From positions 1-5,151 of the forward strand of contig DAOVTY010000228.1 of assembly GCA_030632865.1 (NCBI GenBank): a DNA stretch of 5,151 nt, written 5' to 3'. The stretch is from Bacteroidota bacterium (GTDB taxonomy: Bacteria; Bacteroidota; Bacteroidia; Bacteroidales; Prolixibacteraceae). The stretch's first letter is position 1. The number at the start of each line of letters is the position of its first letter. The notes beneath the pieces are model-generated. The model ran no database searches and had not been told where the DNA came from. It was given only the letters and a program-made list of their open reading frames with translations. Below are positions 1 to 5,151 of the stretch, piece after piece. The position numbers and the translations under genes were made by a program.

Positions 1-734
1 TGTTTATGAGTAACTGTTAAATGGCTTTTACGTTTGAATAATTTGATCAGTTTTTTTGGAATATCATCAATAAATTTCACCAATCCTGCTCCCATATCGT
101 TGCCTTTTCGTAGGTGAAATATGTAAAACCATCCCCAAAATGCACCGCCTAAATGTGCAATGTTACCCCCGGCATTTGTTGATGAAATGCCTACAACCGA
201 AAGCAATATATAAAACATTGCAACATATTTTAATTTGAATGTTCCTACTAACGGCAACATTATTTCGCGATCGGGATCGTAAAATGCCCCTGCAACTAAA
301 ACCGCAAAAACCGATGCCGATGCACCAAGCAAAATACTATTATCACTTTCGAAAACCGGAAATACATTGTATGAAATTACGTACAATGCAGCGCCTGCAA
401 TTCCTCCTAGCAGGTAAACACTTAATAATTTATCTCCTTCGAGATGATACATAAACAGTTTGCCAAACCAGTACAACCCTAAAATATTAAAAAGCAGATG
501 AATAAATCCGGTGTGGAGAAACATGTAAGTTACAGGAGTCCATGGTTTAGATATTAATTCGGTTGTATTCGACGGGAGCGAAAGCCACTCTACAAATAGA
601 TAGGGTTGCCCGGCAAGATAGAAAAACACACCCACAATTTTCACCAAAAGAAAAACAGCGAGGTTGATATAAATAAGCCGGGTTAAAACCGAGCCATTTT
701 TAAATGTATTTTTTATATCGCTAATTATATCCAT
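1..734 (-). CDS. Rhomboid-family intramembrane serine protease, GASA variant (partial, C-terminus beyond left edge)
   Basis: The 244 codons present encode a six-helix rhomboid core of the inner membrane; such proteases cut transmembrane substrates within the bilayer. Helices lie near residues 18-40, 66-92, 102-124, 133-152, 168-185 and 190-207. H74, H79 and N83 match the H-x4-H-x3-N pattern of loop 1/helix 2 that includes the oxyanion-hole residues. The nucleophile is S139 in GASA (137-140), and its partner is H194 in NIAHLGG. The usual motif is GxSG, so the residue after the serine is changed to alanine; activity is likely but not certain. The ATG at 734 fits the family N-terminus, with a short soluble stretch before helix 1. 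No stop occurs before the window edge, where a basic stretch (KKLIKLFKRK) has begun; many Bacteroidota rhomboids carry a further cytoplasmic tail. It lies 32 bases after the other rhomboid gene and is probably the distal gene of the same operon. The physiological substrate is unknown. Confidence 0.93.
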   Translation of the reverse strand, partial: MDIISDIKNTFKNGSVLTRLIYINLAVFLLVKIVGVFFYLAGQPYLFVEWLSLPSNTTELISKPWTPVTYMFLHTGFIHLLFNILGLYWFGKLFMYHLEGDKLLSVYLLGGIAGAALYVISYNVFPVFESDNSILLGASASVFAVLVAGAFYDPDREIMLPLVGTFKLKYVAMFYILLSVVGISSTNAGGNIAHLGGAFWGWFYIFHLRKGNDMGAGLVKFIDDIPKKLIKLFKRKSHLTVTHK

Positions 735-766
735 ATTTTTAAAAATATTAATTGTCAATACTTTCC

Positions 767-1579
767 CTAGTAAAACTTATTAGAGGTTTTGTTCCAATAT
801 TTAATTAAAATAAAGCCAAATAACATTCCGCCAAGGTGTGCAAAATGTGCAATGTTACCTCCAGAGTTCGAAAATCCAAGATACAACTCAATTGCACCGT
901 AACCCATTACAAAGTACTTAGCTTTAATCGGAATTGGAGGGAATAATAGCATTAACTGGGTGTTTGGAAATAGCATTCCAAAAGCCAGCAACACTCCAAA
1001 AACTGCTCCCGATGCTCCAACTGTTGGAACGTCCATTTTCAATTCCAAAATACGTAGCATCAAATTTAACCCTTCGCTGTTAAAAGCCTTATTTGTTGGG
1101 TCGTCGTACCACGAGTTAATAAAATCGCGAACCTGATTTGTTGAATTTGGTAAGTTTTTATTCACAAACTGATCTAGAATTTCTGGTGCAGGTGTATTTC
1201 TAAACGCTTCGATAGTATTTTGCATCGAATTAAATTCTAGATAATTCACAAAAGTATGCAGCGCAATTGCTCCTAAACCGGTAACAATATAATATGTTAA
1301 AAATCTTTTCGAACCCCATACACCTTCCAAAACTCGTCCGAACATGTATAACGCGAACATATTGAAAAAAATATGTGTTAGTCCGCCGTGCATAAACATG
1401 TGTGTGAATACCTGATGCAACATAAACTTGTCTGATCCAGGATTGTGCATTCCCATAATTTCAACCAAATCAATCCCCATATTTTGTACAACCCAAGTTG
1501 CAATAAAAAATAGAACATTAATAATTATGAGGTTTTTTACAACCGGAGGAATACTATTTAAAACTGACCTGTAATTCAT
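767..1579 (-). CDS. Rhomboid-family intramembrane serine protease (canonical GASG)
   Basis: A complete 270-residue membrane protein with the full rhomboid signature. Its role is cleavage of transmembrane segments in the inner membrane; substrates cannot be told from sequence. H64, H69 and N73 form the H-x4-H-x3-N motif in HGGLTHIFFN. S190 is the nucleophile in GASG (188-191), and H248 in AHFAHLGG is the likely catalytic histidine, with H245 three residues before it. Predicted helices lie near 15-33, 57-82, 92-112, 186-205, 221-237 and 244-260. Between helices 3 and 4 is a long hydrophilic segment (about 115-183), roughly 60 residues longer than in the neighbouring rhomboid. The ATG at 1579 starts a short N-terminus before helix 1. 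It follows mutL by 74 bases and precedes the second rhomboid by 32 bases on the same strand. The core is canonical, so I expect an active protease. Confidence 0.96.
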   Translation of the reverse strand: MNYRSVLNSIPPVVKNLIIINVLFFIATWVVQNMGIDLVEIMGMHNPGSDKFMLHQVFTHMFMHGGLTHIFFNMFALYMFGRVLEGVWGSKRFLTYYIVTGLGAIALHTFVNYLEFNSMQNTIEAFRNTPAPEILDQFVNKNLPNSTNQVRDFINSWYDDPTNKAFNSEGLNLMLRILELKMDVPTVGASGAVFGVLLAFGMLFPNTQLMLLFPPIPIKAKYFVMGYGAIELYLGFSNSGGNIAHFAHLGGMLFGFILIKYWNKTSNKFY

Positions 1580-1653
1580 ATTGGTAAATTATTTTTTAGA
1601 TGTCTAACAATAGCCAGACCATTCTATTTTTCGAACAAAATAAAGACATATTG

Positions 1654-3510
1654 TCATTTTAAGAAGCTTTTTTCGATATCATCGATGGGAATAATATTTA
1701 GCACTTTTTTACCATCAGGCGAAAAATTAGGCGTTGCACATGCAAAAAGGTTATCAATTAGATGATCTATCTCTTCTTGTTTCAACTCAGTGCCATAATC
1801 GAGAGCCGAAGCTTTTGCCAGCGAAATTGCAATTTGCTCTTTTGCTTTCGAACGTGCATTAACCGGAGAATTTTTGTACTCTTCTAGTAACTTCTCTACA
1901 ATTAATTCGGGCGACGAAATATCTAAAACCCCCGGCGTTCCGTTAATAATAAATGTGTCTTTCCCAAACTCGCGAATATCGAAACCAAGCGAAAGTAAAT
2001 CTTCCAGAATATTTTTAAGTAATGCAGCGTCTGCCGGATTCAACTCAATTGTTTGTGGGAAAAGCTGTTGCTGGCTTGCCACCGATTCTGATTTTAGCAC
2101 TTCCATAAATTTTTCGAATAAAATTCGCTCATGTGCTCGTTTTTGGTCTATCACCATTAAACCCGATTTAACGGGAGTTAAAATATATTTTTGTTTTAAC
2201 TGAAGTATTTTTTTACCTGTAAATTGTGCAGATGATTGCGAATATAAATCATCTGCTTTATTAATATCAGACTGTGTTTGTTCTTCCGGTTTCAATTTTA
2301 ATTGTGTACCCTCGTACAAATCTTCCCAATGTTCTAGATTCCTTTTATCAGAAGGCGATGGTTTTGAATATGAGCCACCCATTCCTCCTGATTTTTGTTC
2401 GTTAAATGGATTATATTCCGGATTAATTTGAACATCAGGAAAAACAATATTATCTCCCGATTTTTGCGGAACAGGAATATTAATATTTCCACTCTGGTCG
2501 AAATCTATTGAAGGAACAACGTTATGTTTACCCAACGACTGGCGAATAGCAGCATGAATAATTTGCCAAATTTCGCGCTCGTTTTCAAACTTTATCTCTG
2601 TTTTTGTTGGATGAACATTTATATCAATTGCTGCCGGGTCAGTATCCAGAAACAAAAAATACGATGGAAAAGTATCGGGTGGCAATAACTGTTCGTACGC
2701 CATCATAATTGCTTTATGAAAATAGGGGTGACGCATGTAACGACCATTCACAAAAAAGAATTGTTCGCCCATTGTTTTTCGGGCATATTTTGGCTGCCCA
2801 ATAAAACCTTGAATATTTATTACGCTCGTTTTTTCGTTTACTGTAACAAGACTTTGATTTAAGTTTTTACCAAATACATCAACAATTCGTTTCCGATTAT
2901 TTGTAACTGGCATTTCGTAAAGCGACAAGTTATTATGAAATAGTGTGATTTTTATATTCGGATTGGGAAGTGCAATTCGTTGAATTTCCCAGATAATATG
3001 TTTTAGCTCGGTGCTGTTTGCTTTTAAAAACTTACGGCGTGCAGGTACATTAAAAAAGAGATTTTTAATACTGAGATTAGTACCGCTGTTGCAGGCTGCA
3101 GCTTCTTGAGTTTTAACTTCGGAGCCAATTATATGTACTAAAGTGCCAACTTCATCTTCTACTCTTTTTGTGCGTAATTCAACATCGGCAATTGCTGCAA
3201 TAGATGCCAGTGCTTCGCCTCTAAAACCCATTGTACGAATACAAAATAGATCGTTTGCCGATCTTATTTTCGAAGTAGCATGGCGTTCAAAAGCCATTCG
3301 CGCATCGGTTGGAGACATTCCACAACCATTGTCAGTAATTTGAACCAGAGTTTTTCCTGCATCTTTTATATGGATTATAACTTCTGTTGCACCTGCATCC
3401 ATAGCATTTTCTACCAGCTCTTTTACAACCGATGCCGGTCGTTGAATAACTTCTCCAGCAGCGATCTGGTTGGCAACCGCATCGGGCAATAATTGTATTA
3501 TGTCGCTCAA
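1654..3510 (-). CDS. mutL: DNA mismatch repair protein MutL
   Basis: A 618-residue MutL, close to the 615 residues of the E. coli protein. MutL is the cytoplasmic ATPase that couples mismatch recognition by MutS to strand incision and excision. The GHKL ATPase domain fills about residues 1-335: E31 in VVKELVEN is the general base, N35 binds magnesium, DNGCGM (60-65) is motif II, and GFRGEALASI (95-104) is motif III. FFNVPARRKFLK (152-163) and INVHPTKTEIKF (297-308) are hallmark MutL segments. A low-complexity polar linker spans about 335-430. The C-terminal dimerisation domain is about 432-618. The endonuclease motif DQHA(x)2E(x)4E reads DQKRAHERILFE (455-466), so the metal-binding histidine is lysine. 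The last cysteine motif is ACATPNFSPDGK (590-601), not CPHGRP. Nicking activity is therefore doubtful. The start is TTG, preceded directly by an in-frame TAA; the next ATG (codon 37) would delete the ATP site. It lies 30 bases downstream of the small membrane-anchored gene. Confidence 0.99.
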   Translation of the reverse strand: MSDIIQLLPDAVANQIAAGEVIQRPASVVKELVENAMDAGATEVIIHIKDAGKTLVQITDNGCGMSPTDARMAFERHATSKIRSANDLFCIRTMGFRGEALASIAAIADVELRTKRVEDEVGTLVHIIGSEVKTQEAAACNSGTNLSIKNLFFNVPARRKFLKANSTELKHIIWEIQRIALPNPNIKITLFHNNLSLYEMPVTNNRKRIVDVFGKNLNQSLVTVNEKTSVINIQGFIGQPKYARKTMGEQFFFVNGRYMRHPYFHKAIMMAYEQLLPPDTFPSYFLFLDTDPAAIDINVHPTKTEIKFENEREIWQIIHAAIRQSLGKHNVVPSIDFDQSGNINIPVPQKSGDNIVFPDVQINPEYNPFNEQKSGGMGGSYSKPSPSDKRNLEHWEDLYEGTQLKLKPEEQTQSDINKADDLYSQSSAQFTGKKILQLKQKYILTPVKSGLMVIDQKRAHERILFEKFMEVLKSESVASQQQLFPQTIELNPADAALLKNILEDLLSLGFDIREFGKDTFIINGTPGVLDISSPELIVEKLLEEYKNSPVNARSKAKEQIAISLAKASALDYGTELKQEEIDHLIDNLFACATPNFSPDGKKVLNIIPIDDIEKSFLK

Positions 3511-3513
3511 TTA
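3508..3513 (-). promoter_or_regulatory. TTG initiation codon of mutL, preceded directly by a stop codon
   Basis: Read on the minus strand the bases are TAA then TTG, followed by AGC GAC ATA ATA CAA (S-D-I-I-Q). The stop rules out any upstream start in this frame, and the downstream residues match the conserved MutL N-terminus, so TTG must initiate. No Shine-Dalgarno sequence precedes it; the leader is a T-rich run, as is common in Bacteroidota. TTG normally initiates less efficiently than ATG, which may keep MutL low. Confidence 0.85.
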
Positions 3514-3540
3514 AAAAAAATTAATAGTGAAAACTGAACT

Positions 3541-3840
3541 CTAATAAAAAAAATAGAGATAAAAGGCAATTCCTAAAACCACAACAAAAATAAATAATCT
3601 TTTATTTTGAGATTTCCGGGATTCGCTTGAAGACTTTGTTTGCCAGGCGTCAGGGTTTCTAAATTGTCCTCTTAAATTTGCCCGAAAAGGTTTGCCATTA
3701 TCTACTTTCTCCTCAACAATTCCCATCTCCTCTTTAACTCTCTTTACACGGTTATCGTGTTCCTCTTTGTCCGGGTCGTAAAATCGCGGTCTATAGTTAA
3801 ACTGTTTATTTGCCGGTGTATGAAAAAATTTTCCAATCAT
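3541..3840 (-). CDS. Conserved small protein with C-terminal membrane anchor, upstream of mutL
   Basis: A 99-residue protein of unknown function. Residues 1-80 are hydrophilic and highly charged, with an N-terminal motif rich in aromatic and basic residues (FNYRPRFYDPDKEE, 14-27) and a charged stretch, probably helical, at 25-46. A serine- and lysine-rich segment (about 68-81) leads into one hydrophobic helix at 82-99 that ends the protein. The positive charges before the helix suggest that the N-terminal part stays in the cytoplasm, as in a tail-anchored protein. No catalytic motif is visible. Similar short proteins of this type occur beside mutL in other Bacteroidota, from general recollection rather than a search. 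It is the first gene of the leftward operon and ends 30 bases before mutL. The ATG at 3840 follows a good TAnnTTTG promoter element. Its real status rests on the organised amphipathic composition, the anchor and the position in the operon. Confidence 0.88.
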   Translation of the reverse strand: MIGKFFHTPANKQFNYRPRFYDPDKEEHDNRVKRVKEEMGIVEEKVDNGKPFRANLRGQFRNPDAWQTKSSSESRKSQNKRLFIFVVVLGIAFYLYFFY

Positions 3841-3863
3841 AATATTGAATTGTTATCGTTTTG

Positions 3864-3898
3864 CAAAGATAAACTTTATTCAACAAATTGTATTCCAA
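3864..3898 (-). promoter_or_regulatory. Bacteroidota-type promoter for the mutL operon
   Basis: On the minus strand, TATCTTTG (3871-3864) matches the Bacteroidota -7 consensus TAnnTTTG exactly and lies 23 bases before the ATG at 3840. A TTGG at 3898-3895 could be the -33 element with a 23-base spacer, at the long end of the known range, so this half is weak. A second TAnnTTTG match (TATTTTTG, 3953-3946) lies further upstream and could be an alternative start. No comparable box was seen in the spacers between the downstream genes, which supports a single operon promoter here. Confidence 0.6.
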
Positions 3899-4095
3899 GC
3901 AAAAATGTTTAATGTTTTTTAAAAAATTACATAATTCCAACCTTTCAAAAATATCTTCGTTACACAAATAAAAGTGAGTTGTTTTGAAAATATCTGTTGG
4001 TAAGAACAAATCCAATTAAATTGAGACGTGCAAAAAAGGAGGTTTTTTTATTTTACTAAACATACTTTTTTTATTTTTTTAGTCGAAAAATTTCT

Positions 4096-4103
4096 TTCCT
4101 TTG
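4096..4103 (+). promoter_or_regulatory. Candidate -7 element for the rrf2-family operon
   Basis: TTCCTTTG differs from the Bacteroidota consensus TAnnTTTG at one position and lies 27 bases before the ATG at 4131. No convincing TTG or TTTG -33 element is seen at the expected distance; the region there is a T run. A start of transcription a few bases downstream would fall at the left edge of the dyad. The call is tentative. Confidence 0.4.
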
Positions 4104-4105
4104 TA

Positions 4106-4129
4106 AAATACTACAAACAAGTAGCATTT
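4106..4129. promoter_or_regulatory. 24-base inverted repeat, likely operator of the Rrf2-family regulator
   Basis: The left arm is AAATACTAC (4106-4114) and the right arm GTAGCATTT (4121-4129), separated by AAACAA. Eight of nine arm positions pair; only A4110/C4125 do not. The site ends one base before the regulator's ATG and begins three bases after the candidate -7 box. Rrf2 regulators bind as dimers to dyads of about this size, commonly in their own promoters, so bound protein here would block transcription start. No sequence match to a named regulon motif is claimed. Confidence 0.55.
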
Positions 4130-4130
4130 A

Positions 4131-4544
4131 ATGAACCTAAGTAAAACATCGAAATACGCTTTTCGCATTTTAGTGCACATGGCAAAAGACGAGAAAGCCT
4201 TGTATTCTGCACAACAACTTCACCAAAACATTGATGTACCTGAAAGATATTTACGTAGGCTACTAACCGATTTATCTAAAAGCGGATTCATAAAAAGTAT
4301 TCAAGGACGGCAGGGTGGATTTATTTTTGCCCGCGATATTTCAACTATAACACTATTGCAAATTGTTGAGTCGGTTGATGGATTAGACTCAATTAACGAG
4401 TGTATTTTAGGTTATGATAGTTGTGCATTCGATTACTCTTGCCCAATGCATGATGTTTGGGCAGAGACAAAAATGAAAATTATAGACACTTTAACAAAAA
4501 CATCGCTAAAAGATATTCATAACAATAGATTGGAGGATTTCTAA
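4131..4544 (+). CDS. Rrf2-family transcriptional regulator, probable iron-sulfur sensor (IscR/NsrR-like)
   Basis: A 137-residue DNA-binding protein of typical Rrf2 length. The winged helix-turn-helix covers about residues 1-70, with the recognition-helix segment VPERYLRRLLTDLSKSGF (36-53) and the characteristic wing GRQGGF (59-64). A dimerisation helix follows, near 74-85. The ligand region has C91, C98, C104 and H107 (CPMH at 104-107). This matches in number and nearly in spacing the C92, C98, C104 and H107 that hold the [2Fe-2S] cluster of IscR. NsrR, the nitric oxide sensor, also uses three cysteines here but takes its fourth ligand from an N-terminal aspartate (D8 in Streptomyces); this protein has lysine at position 8. 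A cluster-based sensor of nitric oxide, oxygen or iron-sulfur status is likely. The next gene is an oxidase-like subunit rather than isc or suf genes, which favours control of respiration. The ATG at 4131 gives the standard N-terminus. Confidence 0.93.
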   Translation: MNLSKTSKYAFRILVHMAKDEKALYSAQQLHQNIDVPERYLRRLLTDLSKSGFIKSIQGRQGGFIFARDISTITLLQIVESVDGLDSINECILGYDSCAFDYSCPMHDVWAETKMKIIDTLTKTSLKDIHNNRLEDF

Positions 4545-4596
4545 ATAATTGCAAATCTTTTTAATACAAATTATTCACTAACTAAAAAGTAAAATT

Positions 4597-5151
4597 ATGG
4601 TTGATTCGTCGGTTGTTCTTGCAGGACAAACACTTGCGTACACTTTTTATACATCGGTTATCATGTTATTGATGCTGTGGTTTGGAATAAAAGTTACGTC
4701 AAAAGGAAAAAGTACTAAAGTAAAACCGGGTGCGTTTTACGCTTTTGTAATCTTTCTAACTGTGTTGGGAGTTTCCCTTCATATTGTTACTTTAAACACA
4801 ATTCCCTGGACTTCGCTTGATGTGAACATGAAAAACATCACTCCCGATCGTACTTTTGAAATTACGGTCGAAAATCACGAATTTAAACTGCCATCAGAAA
4901 CTCTAAAAATGGAAGTTGGCGAAATTGTGATGTTCAGTGTTGAATCAAAAGATCTTACTTATGGATTTGGGTTGTTCAGAAAAGACAACACAATGGTTAT
5001 GCAAATGCAGGTAGTTCCCGGCCACAGAAACGACATTCTTTGGAAATTTGAAAAACCGGGGGTTTACACCATTCGTTCAACCGAGTACTCGGGTCCAAAA
5101 GGCGTTGCTATGATTGTGAGAGATGCAGTTGTAGTTGTTGAGAATTTATAA
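4597..5151 (+). CDS. Cytochrome c oxidase subunit II-like protein lacking the CuA ligands
   Basis: A 184-residue protein with two membrane helices (about 10-32 and 46-68) and a C-terminal periplasmic domain (about 85-184). The latter resembles the cupredoxin domain of heme-copper oxidase subunit II, which passes electrons from cytochrome c to the catalytic subunit through CuA. The landmarks are DLTYGFGLF (119-127), PGHRNDILWKFEKPGVY (141-157) and STEYSGPKGVAM (161-172). The last aligns without gaps with the CuA signature C-x-E-x-C-x3-H-x2-M, but reads S161, E163, S165, G169 and M172. The first histidine is Y122. Both bridging cysteines and both histidines are therefore lost, so a CuA centre cannot form. 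Quinol oxidases, and by recollection some heme-copper-family nitric oxide reductases, have such subunits. The gene follows the Rrf2 regulator by 52 bases with no terminator and is complete, its stop being the last three bases. A subunit I gene is expected just outside. Confidence 0.88.
   Translation: MVDSSVVLAGQTLAYTFYTSVIMLLMLWFGIKVTSKGKSTKVKPGAFYAFVIFLTVLGVSLHIVTLNTIPWTSLDVNMKNITPDRTFEITVENHEFKLPSETLKMEVGEIVMFSVESKDLTYGFGLFRKDNTMVMQMQVVPGHRNDILWKFEKPGVYTIRSTEYSGPKGVAMIVRDAVVVVENL

Larger units (their letters stand above)
3841..4130. other. Divergent intergenic region between the mutL operon and the rrf2-family operon
   Basis: This 290-base AT-rich spacer separates two outward-facing transcription units. 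It holds the leftward TATCTTTG box, the rightward promoter candidate and the 24-base dyad described separately. It also has A/T tracts, including the self-complementary TTTTTTAAAAAA near 3915-3926 and long T runs at 4042-4080, which may bend DNA or aid promoter opening. I see no RNA gene, no riboswitch and no GC-rich terminator hairpin. A leftward open frame across 3806-4015 is not supported as a gene. Confidence 0.7.

Noticed and set aside
239..454. Plus-strand open frame of 71 codons
   Set aside because: It is antisense to the rhomboid core encoding helices 3-5. The composition is rich in lysine, proline and histidine without any domain, as expected for a shadow frame.
740..766. TTGACA on the minus strand between the two rhomboid genes as a sigma70 -35 box
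   Set aside because: Bacteroidota primary promoters use TTG/TTTG with TAnnTTTG. No such -7 box follows, and the site is too close to the ATG to leave room for one.
1874..2203. Plus-strand open frame of 109 codons inside mutL
   Set aside because: It lies opposite the MutL C-terminal domain and is serine-rich with no motif. The minus-strand frame is clearly the coding one.
3143..3492. Two overlapping plus-strand open frames opposite the MutL ATPase domain
   Set aside because: Both are complementary to highly conserved ATPase motifs, which constrain the opposite strand; neither resembles a protein family.
3806..4015. Minus-strand open frame of 69 codons overlapping the start of the small membrane-anchored gene
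   Set aside because: It overlaps the better-supported gene, runs through the promoter box, and has the composition of AT-rich noncoding DNA (many Phe, Leu, Tyr, Ile, Asn).
4030..4050. CAAAAAAGGAGGTTTTTTTA as a possible terminator or Shine-Dalgarno site
   Set aside because: The A and T runs could pair, but the GGAGG core is not self-complementary, so there is no GC stem. It lies about 90 bases before the nearest start, too far for ribosome binding, and between divergent genes, where no transcript needs to end.
4545..4574. ATAATT...AATTAT dyad between the Rrf2 gene and the subunit II gene
   Set aside because: The arms are only six A/T bases with an 18-base loop, expected by chance in such AT-rich DNA; not a terminator and unlike the 4106-4129 dyad.

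Overview
The window looks like a chromosomal segment of a low-GC Bacteroidota bacterium, probably class Bacteroidia or a relative. Four things point there: the gene order (small membrane-anchored protein, mutL, then two rhomboids), the form of the MutL C-terminus, the lack of Shine-Dalgarno sequences before the starts, and a TAnnTTTG-type promoter element. Placement below class is not possible from this sequence. I see no mobile element, RNA gene, CRISPR array or long repeat.

Left block, minus strand, bases 1-3840. Transcription runs right to left through four closely spaced genes: a conserved 99-residue protein with a C-terminal membrane anchor, mutL (DNA mismatch repair), and two rhomboid-family intramembrane proteases. 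The second rhomboid runs off the left edge of the window. Spacers are 30, 74 and 32 bases with no recognisable internal promoter or terminator, so this reads as one operon. mutL begins with TTG directly after an in-frame stop. The two rhomboids are diverged paralogues: one has a canonical GASG motif and a loop about 60 residues longer, while the other has GASA.

Divergent spacer, 3841-4130. It carries a TATCTTTG box facing the mutL operon. On the other side, a weaker box is followed by a 24-base dyad that ends one base before the next start codon.

Right block, plus strand, 4131-5151. An Rrf2-family regulator with a C-C-C-H set matching the IscR iron-sulfur ligands is followed 52 bases later by a cytochrome c oxidase subunit II-like membrane protein. 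That protein keeps the cupredoxin fold signature but has lost nearly all CuA ligands. The pair is best read as the start of a regulated operon for an unusual heme-copper oxidase or a heme-copper-family nitric oxide reductase, with the catalytic subunit expected just beyond the right edge. This is the most interesting part of the window; the nitric oxide link is inference.
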